The translations under genes were made by a program, and so were the position numbers. From Candidatus Gastranaerophilales bacterium (GTDB lineage Bacteria; Cyanobacteriota; Vampirovibrionia; Gastranaerophilales; Gastranaerophilaceae): DNA of 64,000 nucleotides. The notes below the pieces were generated by a model, which did not search any database, was not told where the DNA came from, and saw only the letters and a program-made list of their open reading frames with translations. Every line of letters begins with the position of its first letter. Within the stretch, counting starts at the first letter, position 1. Shown piece after piece: positions 54,557 to 63,241 of this stretch. The DNA is taken from the NCBI GenBank assembly GCA_944324485.1, contig CALUWM010000004.1:17994-81993 (forward strand). Direction: 5' to 3'.

Positions 54557-55531
54557 TTAAGCGATTCCTTTTTGAAGCAAATCATGAATGTGCAGTACGC
54601 CAATAGGTTTTTTATCTTCGGTAATAAATATATTTGTTATTTTCTTTTCATTTAAAAGCTTTATAGCTTCTGTTGCAAAAATGTCTTTTTGGATTGTTAT
54701 TGGATTTTTTGTCATTATGCTTGAGGCTTTAATGTTTTTTAGGTCTTGGTTTATACATCTTCTCAAATCACCGTCTGTAAACATACCGACCAGTTCATTG
54801 TTTTTATTTACGAAACCGACGCAACCCAGTCTTTTTGAGGTCATTTCTAAAATTATTTCATTTATTCCTGAGTTTTCATCTAATATAGGCATTTCATTGC
54901 CTGTATGCATTAAATCTTTTACTTTTTGGAGAATTGAACCTAATTTTCCTCCGGGATGTCTTTCGTTAAATTGTGTTTTTGAAAATCCTTTTCTTTCAAT
55001 CATCCCCGTTGTTATAACGTCTCCTAAGACCAGAGTTGCTGTCGTTGATGATGTTGGAGCTAAGCCGAGCGGGCAAGCTTCTTTTGCGTTTGGTAATTTT
55101 AAAACTATATCGCCGGCTTTTGCCAGTGAACTTTCCGGATTTTTTGTTATGGCTATAAGTTTGATTCCAAATCTTTTAGAATAATTTAGAATGTCTATAA
55201 GTTCTCTTGATTCTCCACTGTTTGAAATTGCAATGATTACATCATCTGTTGTTACCATTCCTAAATCACCATGGCTTGCTTCTGCCGGATGAATAAAAAA
55301 TGATGGTGTTCCGGTTGAAGCTAGTGATGCAGCGATTTTTTTTGCAATATGACCTGATTTTCCCATTCCGGAGAGAATAATTCTGCCTTTTGCGTTTTCA
55401 ATCATATCCAAGGCCTTAGTAAGATTATCGTCAAGCGAATTTTTGAGTTCGTTTATAGCCTCAATTTCTATATCAATAGTTTTTATTGCATTCATAATAT
55501 CTGCATTTTGTAGCTTTTCAATCATTTGCAT
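54557..55531 (-). CDS. kdsD: D-arabinose 5-phosphate isomerase (KdsD/KpsF)
   Basis: Converts ribulose-5-phosphate to arabinose-5-phosphate for Kdo, the sugar linking lipid A to the LPS core. The 324-residue protein has an N-terminal SIS domain (SGMGKSGHIAKKIAASLASTGTPS, EASHGDLGM, ISNSGES) and two C-terminal CBS domains (about residues 200-324). ATG 55531 has GGGGGAA upstream and is preferred to a longer frame. Presence implies an LPS-type outer membrane. It is convergent with uvrB, 2 bp apart, and has no hairpin terminator. Confidence 0.93.
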   Translation of the reverse strand: MQMIEKLQNADIMNAIKTIDIEIEAINELKNSLDDNLTKALDMIENAKGRIILSGMGKSGHIAKKIAASLASTGTPSFFIHPAEASHGDLGMVTTDDVIIAISNSGESRELIDILNYSKRFGIKLIAITKNPESSLAKAGDIVLKLPNAKEACPLGLAPTSSTTATLVLGDVITTGMIERKGFSKTQFNERHPGGKLGSILQKVKDLMHTGNEMPILDENSGINEIILEMTSKRLGCVGFVNKNNELVGMFTDGDLRRCINQDLKNIKASSIMTKNPITIQKDIFATEAIKLLNEKKITNIFITEDKKPIGVLHIHDLLQKGIA

Positions 55532-55651
55532 TTTATTCCCCCGTTCACTTTTATTGTATATTAAAGTTGTGATTTTTGTTAATATTATGTTAAAAAATAT
55601 CAATTTTTTTTGTTTACAATTTTTATATATTACAGGAAGGTTTATTTTTTT

Positions 55652-57049
55652 ATGGTGCAGGCAGTAGGTGCAAGTAATATATTTAATATACGAAGAACTC
55701 CTGTAAACAGTTGTGTTAACAGTGCATCTTTTAATTCAGGTAATGTTTTAACTGCTCAAAAAAAACTTTCCTTTACTGCTTCAATTCCTGTATTTTTAAA
55801 CACTTCTTTAACTGATTCGGATAGAAAAAAATACACCTATTTACTTGATTTCATGAAAAATTATCCGATAAGCCAAAATGCCGAAGGCTTAAGCTGCTCA
55901 AAGCAATTAGAACTTTTATTAAAAAATGGTAAGCTTTTATCACGTTCTAAAAGTGATAACTCTACAACTTTGGATAATTTATATTCAATCGCAACTGAAA
56001 AGCGAGCATTTAATTTAAATCAAAGAAATTTAATTTCAAATGTTTTAGATGTATTAACCAATCCAAGAGTAGTTTCACAGACTTTTGGTGACATTCCAAT
56101 AAGTGAACAGAGAAATATAATTACTTCTTTAAATATTGATGATCCTGCTAAAACTAACCCTTCTTTGATGAATGTTACGGCTTCCGGTACATGTGCTGCT
56201 GCTTCTAATGAAGTTAATTTGGCTGATAAATATCCTGCTGAGTACGCTCGTTGGGTTTCAAAACTTTCAAGTGAGGATAAGGCATTATATTTGGATATAA
56301 ATTTATCATCTATTTCAAAAAACCCCCTTGAAGCAATCACAATTATAAATTTGTTGGAAGCTCAAAAAGTAAGTATGGATTTTAATAAAGTAAAAATTAA
56401 AGTTAATACAGATGAAAACGCTTATATAAGGGCTCAAATTCAAGATAAATATTGGGACAAAGGTGAAAGAAATGTTGCTAATGTCCTTGTTCAAAGTGCA
56501 ATTATGCAGCTTGGTTCACAAAATACTTATAATTCATTAATTGATGCAAGGGGCGGAAAATTCAACACTAATTCTCAAGGACTTATTGAAATAGAAAAAA
56601 CATTTGTTGAATCTTTGATTAAAGATAAAGAGATTACTTCTCTTGTTTATCAAAAAATTGATGATGACCAAAATTTATTAGGCTATAATTGTTCTTTTGA
56701 TAAAATGAAAAAGCATATTAAAGACACTATTGATAGTGGAGAAGATGTCATAATCGGTTATGTTCTTACAAATGAAACTTCCGGTCGTACTGCTTCAAGG
56801 TACTATAATCCAAAGGCAGATGGAAAACCAAACAAAATTATAAATGGACACGAAATTACAATAGTAGGTTATAAATATGATGCAAATGGGAATATGTTTT
56901 TCGTTTGCGTTGATACTGACGATGATAATATTAATTTTGTAGAATATAGTGCAGACTGGCTTCTTCCCAAGCTTCATCATGCCGGATATCCAGCTCAAAT
57001 AGTAGCTGCTGACGAAGAAGAAATAATAAAAAATTCGCAAGTTGCATAA
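55652..57049 (+). CDS. Probable papain-fold cysteine peptidase
   Basis: A 465-residue protein with three features of a papain-like (clan CA) cysteine peptidase: the catalytic Cys in SGTCAAAS (C181), the His in INGHEITIVGY (H400) and an acidic residue D421 in FVCVDTDDDN, which reads as a catalytic Cys-His-Asp triad. The first 45 residues are low-complexity and contain SFNSG and KKLSFTAS. A middle region (190-390) is helical. No signal peptide is evident. The start is ATG 55652, with AGGAAGG upstream. Proteolysis is inferred from motif and fold pattern only. Confidence 0.6.
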   Translation: MVQAVGASNIFNIRRTPVNSCVNSASFNSGNVLTAQKKLSFTASIPVFLNTSLTDSDRKKYTYLLDFMKNYPISQNAEGLSCSKQLELLLKNGKLLSRSKSDNSTTLDNLYSIATEKRAFNLNQRNLISNVLDVLTNPRVVSQTFGDIPISEQRNIITSLNIDDPAKTNPSLMNVTASGTCAAASNEVNLADKYPAEYARWVSKLSSEDKALYLDINLSSISKNPLEAITIINLLEAQKVSMDFNKVKIKVNTDENAYIRAQIQDKYWDKGERNVANVLVQSAIMQLGSQNTYNSLIDARGGKFNTNSQGLIEIEKTFVESLIKDKEITSLVYQKIDDDQNLLGYNCSFDKMKKHIKDTIDSGEDVIIGYVLTNETSGRTASRYYNPKADGKPNKIINGHEITIVGYKYDANGNMFFVCVDTDDDNINFVEYSADWLLPKLHHAGYPAQIVAADEEEIIKNSQVA

Positions 57050-57056
57050 AATAAAA

Positions 57057-57127
57057 AGGCGACACCCAGATTCGAACTGGGGATAAGAGCTTTGCAGGCT
57101 CCTGCCTTACCACTTGGCCATGTCGCC
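57057..57127 (-). tRNA. tRNA-Cys (GCA)
   Basis: A 71-nt tRNA. The acceptor stem GGCGACA pairs with TGTCGCC, the discriminator is U (correct for Cys), the anticodon loop CTGCAAA gives GCA, and the T-arm CCCAG-TTCGAAT-CTGGG is standard. CCA is not encoded. It lies 55 bp downstream of uvrC on the same strand. Confidence 0.97.
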
Positions 57128-57182
57128 TTATGCTTTATCTATGTTATTAAATAAATAATTTATTGTCAAGAGATAATTAGTA

Positions 57183-58865
57183 TTATTTGAGCATTGTTTT
57201 ACTTCTAAGCTGTCTGTGGAATGTAATTGCAAATCTGTGTGCTTCGTCTCTAATTCTTTGAAATAAATGAAGAGCGGGAGAATTTATTGCAAAAATTACC
57301 GGTTTTGATTGATTAGGCAGAAACACCTCCTCTTCTCTTTTAGCTAGAGAAACTATATTTAAATTTAAATCATATTCTTTCATTATTTTGATAACACTTG
57401 ATAGCTGACCTTTTCCTCCGTCTATTATAATCAAATCAGGTGCATTAATTTCATTATTTTTTATTCTTTTAAATCTTCTTGAAAGTATTTCTCGCATTGA
57501 TTTAAAGTCGTCTACTTCGCCTTTTTGTATTGTTTTTAGTTTATATTTTCTGTATTTTGATTTTTTGGGTTCTCCGTTTTCAAAATATACTCCGGATGCT
57601 ACTGTATTTGTTCCTTGTATGTGTGATATATCATAACATTCAATTGTGTGTGGAAATTTGTTTAGTTTTAATTTTTCTTGAAGATAAGAGCCGACTTCAT
57701 TATAGTCATTTTGTATTTTTGATAGTTCTTTTAGTTTTGTTTGTTCTAAATTATATTGAGCGTTCTTTTGTGCGAGAGCGAGCATTTCTTTATCTGTTTT
57801 TGATGATGCTTTTACAATTTTAACTTCATTTTTTAATCTTAAAGAAAGCCATTTTTTGTATAATTCTACATTTTTAAATGTTTCTAAAATTATTATTTTA
57901 GACGGCAACTCTTCATCATTTAACAGTATATAGTATTCTCTTAAAGTGCTTTCAATTATTTCATCAAAATCAGTATTGTCTGATAATATTTGAGAGAATG
58001 AAAAATCTTTTTTGTTTATTAATCTTCCTTGTCTTACTTGTAGAATACTTATTGAAATATAATTTGATGATGTTGCTATTCCTATATAGTCATGGTTTGC
58101 ACCAGTTGTTTTGAAGACAATATTTTGTTTTTCCATTGTCTTTTCAATGTCTTGAATGCTATTTCTTAAAAGTAATGCTTTTTCAAAATCGCAAGCTTTG
58201 CTTGCTTTTTGCATTTCTTCTTTTAATTTTTTAATTAATTCCTTTCTTTTTCCGGATAAAAATAATTCAACATTTTTTATTATTTTTTTATATTCTTCAG
58301 ATGAGATTTTGTTTTGACATGGCGCACAACATTGTCCTAAATCATAGTATAAACAAGGTCTTGATTTATATTTTGGCGTGTTGCATTTTTTTAGCGGAAA
58401 AATTTTATTTATAACTTCTAATGTTGCATGCATTGCTCTTGAATCCGTATATGGACCATAGTATTTTCCTTTAAACGGATTTCTGTTTGCTTTTCTTACT
58501 ATTATTATTTTTGGATAATCCTCTTTTGTGATTAAAAAATAAGGAAATTTTTTATCATCTTTAAGAAGTACATTGTATTTCGGTTTATATTTTTTTATAA
58601 GTTCATTTTCAAGGATTAACGCTTCAATTTCAGAGTTTACAACGATACACTCAATTTTTTTTATTTGCGGTACCATTATTTGCAGTTTGGGAGAATCTTT
58701 TTTACCGACAAAGTAGCTGTTAACTCGGTTGTATAGGTTTTTTGCTTTGCCTATATATATGATATTGTTGTCTTTGTCAAAATATTGGTAGCAACCGGGT
58801 AATTTTGGCATTAGAGCAATCTGATTTAAGATTGTTTTATCATAGTTTTTTTTGCTTGTATTCAT
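57183..58865 (-). CDS. uvrC: UvrABC system protein C lacking the C-terminal HhH domain
   Basis: Endonuclease that makes both incisions in nucleotide excision repair. The 560-residue protein has the N-terminal GIY-YIG domain (about 20-100; IYIGKAKNLYNRV), a UVR domain (about 205-240) that binds UvrB, and the RNase H-like C-terminal nuclease domain with ECYDISHIQG and LIIDGGKGQ. It stops after RDEAHRFAITFHRQLRSK, where other UvrC proteins continue for about 50 residues with the helix-hairpin-helix pair. So the HhH domain seems absent. tRNA-Cys follows directly. Confidence 0.95.
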   Translation of the reverse strand: MNTSKKNYDKTILNQIALMPKLPGCYQYFDKDNNIIYIGKAKNLYNRVNSYFVGKKDSPKLQIMVPQIKKIECIVVNSEIEALILENELIKKYKPKYNVLLKDDKKFPYFLITKEDYPKIIIVRKANRNPFKGKYYGPYTDSRAMHATLEVINKIFPLKKCNTPKYKSRPCLYYDLGQCCAPCQNKISSEEYKKIIKNVELFLSGKRKELIKKLKEEMQKASKACDFEKALLLRNSIQDIEKTMEKQNIVFKTTGANHDYIGIATSSNYISISILQVRQGRLINKKDFSFSQILSDNTDFDEIIESTLREYYILLNDEELPSKIIILETFKNVELYKKWLSLRLKNEVKIVKASSKTDKEMLALAQKNAQYNLEQTKLKELSKIQNDYNEVGSYLQEKLKLNKFPHTIECYDISHIQGTNTVASGVYFENGEPKKSKYRKYKLKTIQKGEVDDFKSMREILSRRFKRIKNNEINAPDLIIIDGGKGQLSSVIKIMKEYDLNLNIVSLAKREEEVFLPNQSKPVIFAINSPALHLFQRIRDEAHRFAITFHRQLRSKTMLK

Positions 58866-58970
58866 AAAAATATACTAGCATATTTTAAAAATGTTATAAA
58901 TCCTGTATTTGTGGAATGGTAATACTAAGTTGCTTACTAGTATGAGTTGTCATGGAAAGACAGGTGGAAT

Positions 58971-59267
58971 ATGATTCTTGAATACAAAGTAGATGAACTT
59001 TCAGTTCAGGGTGCGTGGTTAAGGACTTTATACGATTTAATTGATGAATTAAATTGCAAATGTCAGACATTTATGGAAGAAAAATATAACACGAACAGAA
59101 ATTGTTTTGCTCCCGTTCGTGTTGTAAAAATTTTTGGTTCCAATACTATTCTTAGCTGGTTAAAGTTAAGAATGGAAAGATATAATCATTTTGTTGACAG
59201 TCTTAATTCGCAAGATGTTTTTTCAGCGTCATTCATTGATGAAATTGATGAAGAAAAAAATCTGTAA
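58971..59267 (+). CDS. Hypothetical protein
   Basis: A 98-residue soluble helical protein (MILEYKVDELSVQGAWLRTLYDLIDELNCKC..). ATG 58971 is preferred, with AGGTGG immediately upstream; a TTG 8 codons earlier is also in frame. It is rich in Trp, Tyr and acidic residues at its end (FIDEIDEEK). It is not recognised and has no membrane segment. It is convergent with the bL25 gene, 5 bp apart. Confidence 0.6.
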   Translation: MILEYKVDELSVQGAWLRTLYDLIDELNCKCQTFMEEKYNTNRNCFAPVRVVKIFGSNTILSWLKLRMERYNHFVDSLNSQDVFSASFIDEIDEEKNL

Positions 59268-59272
59268 TAAAG

Positions 59273-59551
59273 CTATATAACTGCAAATTCAACATTTAAA
59301 TATTCATTTGTTGCATAGTTAACTTGAAGTTCTTGAATTTTTGCATTGAACTTTTCTTTACCTAAGCTTAGTTCCCATTCAGCATCTTTAGCGTCTCTGT
59401 ATGCCATTTCAAACTCATGAGAATTTACTTGAATGTTTTTAGCATCAATATTTTTTCCGTACAATGAACCGGGTAAATTTCCAGATGCTCTTAATTGACG
59501 AGGGTTTTTTCCTTCTTCACGGACTTCAATTTTTAATTTAGCTTTTGCCAT
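59273..59551 (-). CDS. rplY: 50S ribosomal protein bL25 (short form)
   Basis: A 92-residue protein of the bL25 (5S rRNA-binding) family, with KIEVREEGKNPRQLRASGNLPGSLYGKN near the start and the beta strand pattern IQVNSHEFE, IQELQVN. It corresponds to the N-terminal 5S-binding domain without the longer CTC-type extension. AAGGAGAATAAA precedes the ATG. Confidence 0.88.
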   Translation of the reverse strand: MAKAKLKIEVREEGKNPRQLRASGNLPGSLYGKNIDAKNIQVNSHEFEMAYRDAKDAEWELSLGKEKFNAKIQELQVNYATNEYLNVEFAVI

Positions 59552-59625
59552 TTTATTCTCCTTGACTTAATGTTATGCTTAATTTATTAATATAAGTATT
59601 CTAATTATATTTGTTGAACAAAAAA

Positions 59626-60777
59626 ATGCAATTTTTATCAAAAACAGTTTTAAAAAAGTTTATAAAACAAGAAATTTCATCAGTTGGTTTTGATGAGGGT
59701 TATATTGAACATGCTGTAAAAAAACATCTTTTTTTATCAATCAAGATTTTTGATGTTACGCCTTCTCAAGCTTCAATTATTAAACAGACAGCGCTTTCTT
59801 GTGATTGTGATTGTGCTGTTAATAGAGGTGTTATTGATTGCTCCGTAAGTTTTTCTGATTGTATTTTGTCAGGTACAATTTCTCAGCTTGTTTCGGTTGC
59901 AAAGAAGTTATCTTCTCAGCCTTTTTCTCTTTCAAAGTTATCAGACATTATTTTTGAAAAAATTGAAATTGAATTATCGAAAAAATCGGATACGAAAATA
60001 ATGGGTATTTTAAATCTTACACCCAATTCTTTTTCTGATGGTGGAGAGTTCGTTGAAATAGATAAGGCAATGAACCATGCTATTGACATGATTGAAAATG
60101 GTGCAAACATAATTGATATTGGTGCTCAGTCTACTAAACCGTTTTCGGATTTGGTTTCTGTTGTTTATGAAATAGAAAAAGTTACGCCAATAGTTACTGC
60201 ACTTAAAACCGCATTCCCTCATATTGAAATAAGCGTTGATACAATGACTCTAGCTTGTGCAAAGGCAGCTATTGAAGCAGGTGCTGATATCATAAATGAT
60301 GTAAGCTTTCTTGCAAATCCTGAATTTGTCAAGATTTGTGCATTGGAAAATAAAAAACTTGTTATTATGCACACTAAGGGCGATTCAAAAACTATGGATA
60401 AGTTAGCATATTATGATAATGTTGTTGATGAAATTTATACTGATATTAATAAAAAGGTTCAATATGCACTTGATAATGGTTTAGATAAAAAGAACATAAT
60501 TATAGATGTTGGTTTTGGATTTGCAAAAAATATTACTCAAAATTTTGAGTTGTTAAAAAGAATAAATGAATTTAAATCGATGGGGATACCTGTTTTAGCT
60601 GGTGTCTCAAGAAAACGTTTTATGCAAGATGTTATCAATACTAAAGAACCCAAGGATGCTGATTTTGTTTCTGCGTTAAGTGCTTTTTATTTAATGCAAA
60701 ATGAGGTTGATTATATAAGAGTTCACAATGTTGAATTGACTGTTCAAGCTCTTAAGCTTTATAATAGATTAATTTAA
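59626..60777 (+). CDS. folP: Dihydropteroate synthase with N-terminal extension
   Basis: Condenses pterin pyrophosphate with p-aminobenzoate in folate synthesis and partners with folK in this window. The last 260 residues form the TIM barrel with MGILNLTPNSFSDGG (126-140), DIGAQSTKPF, EISVDTM, INDVSF, MHTKG and GVSRKRFM (the KxR motif). The first 125 residues form an extra N-terminal domain with several cysteines (ALSCDCDCAV, IDCSVSFSDC) and no clear motif; standard FolP proteins of about 270-280 residues lack it. An in-frame TTG five codons earlier is less likely. Confidence 0.93.
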   Translation: MQFLSKTVLKKFIKQEISSVGFDEGYIEHAVKKHLFLSIKIFDVTPSQASIIKQTALSCDCDCAVNRGVIDCSVSFSDCILSGTISQLVSVAKKLSSQPFSLSKLSDIIFEKIEIELSKKSDTKIMGILNLTPNSFSDGGEFVEIDKAMNHAIDMIENGANIIDIGAQSTKPFSDLVSVVYEIEKVTPIVTALKTAFPHIEISVDTMTLACAKAAIEAGADIINDVSFLANPEFVKICALENKKLVIMHTKGDSKTMDKLAYYDNVVDEIYTDINKKVQYALDNGLDKKNIIIDVGFGFAKNITQNFELLKRINEFKSMGIPVLAGVSRKRFMQDVINTKEPKDADFVSALSAFYLMQNEVDYIRVHNVELTVQALKLYNRLI

Positions 60778-60783
60778 TCAAAT

Positions 60784-61239
60784 TTATTGTTTATTGAATT
60801 TTTTTATTGGTTTTTTAGAAATTTTTTTAAAGACTTCACTAAATTTTTCAATTGGTTCAAAATAGTAACCACAATCATCTTTTAGTTGCGCTCCCATTTT
60901 AAAAATTTCTTCTGAAGGATAGTTTCTGCAAATAGAAGGTCTGCTTTTGTGATCCTTGCAGAGTTTTTTTTCTTTATCGAATTTGTCGCAAGTAAAAATT
61001 AAACCAAAATCATCCTGATCTATTGGTGTTATATGTTGGTAAAATGAGTAGTTGTTGTTTGTTTTGATTTTTTTAAATTCTTCGGTTGTTTTTATTATTT
61101 TATTTCCATGTCTTACATAGATATTTTCACAACAAGCTCCACACATACTGCATTTGCCGTATCTGAAATATTTTCTTTTTAATATCCTCAAATGATAGAA
61201 TTTTTTAATTTTTTCTAATATTTTTTTATAAAATATCAT
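60784..61239 (-). CDS. YkgJ-type CxxCxxCC metal-binding protein
   Basis: A 151-residue protein with the CxxCxxCC motif (C30-x2-C33-x2-C36-C37, CSMCGACC) typical of the YkgJ/PF03692 family, which binds zinc or iron-sulfur clusters, and downstream cysteines (TCDKF, LCKDH, PSICRNYPSEEIF) that complete the site. The N-terminal 28 residues are basic. The role of the family is unknown, probably metal or cofactor chaperoning. Its start overlaps the upstream gene by 14 bp. Convergent with folP, 6 bp apart. Confidence 0.85.
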   Translation of the reverse strand: MIFYKKILEKIKKFYHLRILKRKYFRYGKCSMCGACCENIYVRHGNKIIKTTEEFKKIKTNNNYSFYQHITPIDQDDFGLIFTCDKFDKEKKLCKDHKSRPSICRNYPSEEIFKMGAQLKDDCGYYFEPIEKFSEVFKKISKKPIKKFNKQ

Positions 61240-61552
61240 TTAAGAAATCTTTATTATTCAAAAGCTCAGATATGAAGTCTTCGTTTTCTATTGATAGTTT
61301 TCCTTCGAATGCTTGTTTCAATACAAGCTCAACAGAAGCTTTCTCATCAGTCTCTTTTAGAATCTCACTGAATTTTTGTACATCAACTTCACGTTGGTAT
61401 TTTTTTATTGCAGCAGATGAAATATCTGATTCGTCAATAAAAAAACCGTTTTCGACTTCTTCAAAAGGGTTTGTTGCGACACCTTTAATTCTATCCAAAC
61501 TTTGACTTTGTGCAATAGATTCTGAATTATTGTTTGAAATTTTATCCAGCAT
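61226..61552 (-). CDS. Hypothetical acidic protein
   Basis: A 108-residue helical, acidic protein from ATG 61552 (GGGAAG just upstream); a longer in-frame start 14 codons earlier is less likely. It contains DESDISSAAIKKYQREVDVQKFSEIL and an acidic C-terminus (SELLNNKDFLNDIL). It overlaps the YkgJ-type gene by 14 bp. I looked at an FlgM-like reading (the SSAA..K.Y pattern) but the match is too weak. No known family. Confidence 0.5.
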   Translation of the reverse strand: MLDKISNNNSESIAQSQSLDRIKGVATNPFEEVENGFFIDESDISSAAIKKYQREVDVQKFSEILKETDEKASVELVLKQAFEGKLSIENEDFISELLNNKDFLNDIL

Positions 61553-61674
61553 ATCTTCCCTAAGTCTTATCCTTACAATAATAGTATGTAACAAATTTGT
61601 TATTTTGAAATTAACCTAAAGGTTAGTTTTACTGAAATTATAGCTTTGTTTTTTTTATATTGCAAATTTGTAAA

Positions 61675-62271
61675 TTATTTTAATGCTATTTTCTTATCAA
61701 GATAATTTTTTTCTTCGTATTTATAATTTTTTATGTAGTTGATTGCTTCTTTTGGCGTGTTTGCAATGTAGTATATTGATTCTGTGATTTTTGGTGCAAA
61801 GTTTTCACTTATTATATCGTTAAAAAAGTTTATTAGATTTTTATAGTAATTATTTGTGTTTAATATGACAATAGGTTTATTGTTGTATCCTAATTGTTTT
61901 TGTACAAGCATTTCCGAAAGTTCTTCTAAAGTTCCAAAACCTCCTGCAATTGCTATTATTGCATCAGATATTTCATCCATTTTTGCTTTTCTTTCACGCA
62001 TTCCTTTGGTTAAAATAAATTTACTGCATTCTCCTGGATGAATTCCTAAATCATAAAGTTTTTGAGGCATTACACCGGTGATTTCACTTCCTCTTAGCCT
62101 TGCGGCATTTGTTACTTCTCCCATTAGTCCGAGATTTGAACCGCCATATATTATATTGTAGCCATTGTTTGCAATTTCAATTCCAAGATTGTATGCTTCT
62201 TTAAAATATATACTTTTAATTGTAGATGATGAGCTTGCAAAGATACATATATTTTTTATTTTATTTTCCAT
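61675..62271 (-). CDS. LOG family protein (putative nucleotide phosphoribohydrolase)
   Basis: A 198-residue Rossmann-like protein of the LOG (Lonely Guy, TIGR00730) family. It has the GGSNLGLMG motif (43-51), MRERK (91-95) and GGFGTLEE (110-117), corresponding to the PGGxGTxxE nucleotide-binding motif with an Ala in place of the usual Pro (AGGFG). The family cleaves nucleoside 5'-monophosphates to base and ribose phosphate; plant members make cytokinins, while bacterial members are mostly uncharacterised. It overlaps the GT2 gene by 11 bp. Confidence 0.85.
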   Translation of the reverse strand: MENKIKNICIFASSSSTIKSIYFKEAYNLGIEIANNGYNIIYGGSNLGLMGEVTNAARLRGSEITGVMPQKLYDLGIHPGECSKFILTKGMRERKAKMDEISDAIIAIAGGFGTLEELSEMLVQKQLGYNNKPIVILNTNNYYKNLINFFNDIISENFAPKITESIYYIANTPKEAINYIKNYKYEEKNYLDKKIALK

Positions 62272-63241
62272 TTGTCCTCACTAACGTTTTATATGTTTTA
62301 AAAATTATTTTCACAATTATGCTATTATTAATTATCATTCTTGCTTTTATTTTTTCTTTTAATGGAATTTTATCATTATTAAAAAAAGGATTGAAATCGT
62401 AATTTTTAAAAATATCTGAAATTTCATTAAGAAAAATGTCGTTATATTTGTTTTTTATTCTTTTATAGTTCCATAAATATGCTTTTAATTCAAAAAGTAA
62501 TTTAAATGCAGCTATATTGTTATTTTGAGGTTTAAAAAAGCTATTGATTGTATAAAATTCATTTATTATTTCAAATACTTTGTCTGATGTGTTTGTGCTT
62601 GAATTTGGATTGTCTGTTTTATAGTTATATAGCGGGATATTGATTAACTTAAAGTTATTTGCGCAGTAAAAACATTTAAATTGAAAGGTCGTATCTTGGT
62701 AACTTGCTCCTTGAGTTTCATTAAAAGAGATATTGTTTTTATATAAGAAATCTTTTTTATATATTGCTGACCATATGCTTGGCTGAATAGTAAGTAGCTG
62801 CGGGCATTTTAAAATATTGTTTATATGGTGAGTGTTTTGTTTCTTAAATAGATTTTTTTTGAATTTTTTATTGTTTTTAACTTTATAAAAATCAGATTTT
62901 ATAAAATCGTAATTACCCTCTTGTGCGTATTTTACAAGTATTTCTAGCATGTTTTTTTCAATAGTGTCGTCAGATTCAACTATTGAAATATATTCTGCTT
63001 GAGCAAGCTTTATTGCTTTGTTTAGGTTTATACCGTAGCCAAGATTTTTTATGTTATTTATAATTTTAATTCTTTTGTCTTTTTCGGCAAAATTTTTAAT
63101 GATTTCATATGAATTATCTGTTGAGCAGTCATTTATTATTATAATTTCTATTTCTTTTAAGGTTTGGTTTATAACTGACAATATACAGTTTTTTAAATAT
63201 TTTTCGCTATTATATACAGGAATTATTACTGATACTTTCAT
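62261..63241 (-). CDS. Family 2 glycosyltransferase
   Basis: A 326-residue GT-A type glycosyltransferase. The N-terminal domain has KVSVIIPVYNSEKYL (1-15), IEIIIINDCSTDNS with the first UDP-binding acids and EYISIVESDDT, the DxD-like motif (SDD). The C-terminal half is helical and variable. Such enzymes move sugars from nucleotide sugars to surface polysaccharides, glycolipids or proteins. It is first in a short operon with the LOG gene. Acceptor unknown. Confidence 0.88.
   Translation of the reverse strand: MKVSVIIPVYNSEKYLKNCILSVINQTLKEIEIIIINDCSTDNSYEIIKNFAEKDKRIKIINNIKNLGYGINLNKAIKLAQAEYISIVESDDTIEKNMLEILVKYAQEGNYDFIKSDFYKVKNNKKFKKNLFKKQNTHHINNILKCPQLLTIQPSIWSAIYKKDFLYKNNISFNETQGASYQDTTFQFKCFYCANNFKLINIPLYNYKTDNPNSSTNTSDKVFEIINEFYTINSFFKPQNNNIAAFKLLFELKAYLWNYKRIKNKYNDIFLNEISDIFKNYDFNPFFNNDKIPLKEKIKARMIINNSIIVKIIFKTYKTLVRTNGK

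Noticed and set aside
54588..55184. 198-residue plus-strand frame opposite kdsD
   Set aside because: Antisense to a well-supported SIS-CBS protein, no ribosome binding site, low-complexity translation.
61226..61552. FlgM-like anti-sigma factor reading of the 108-residue protein
   Set aside because: Only a weak resemblance (SSAA..K.Y); no C-terminal FlgM core pattern. Left as hypothetical.
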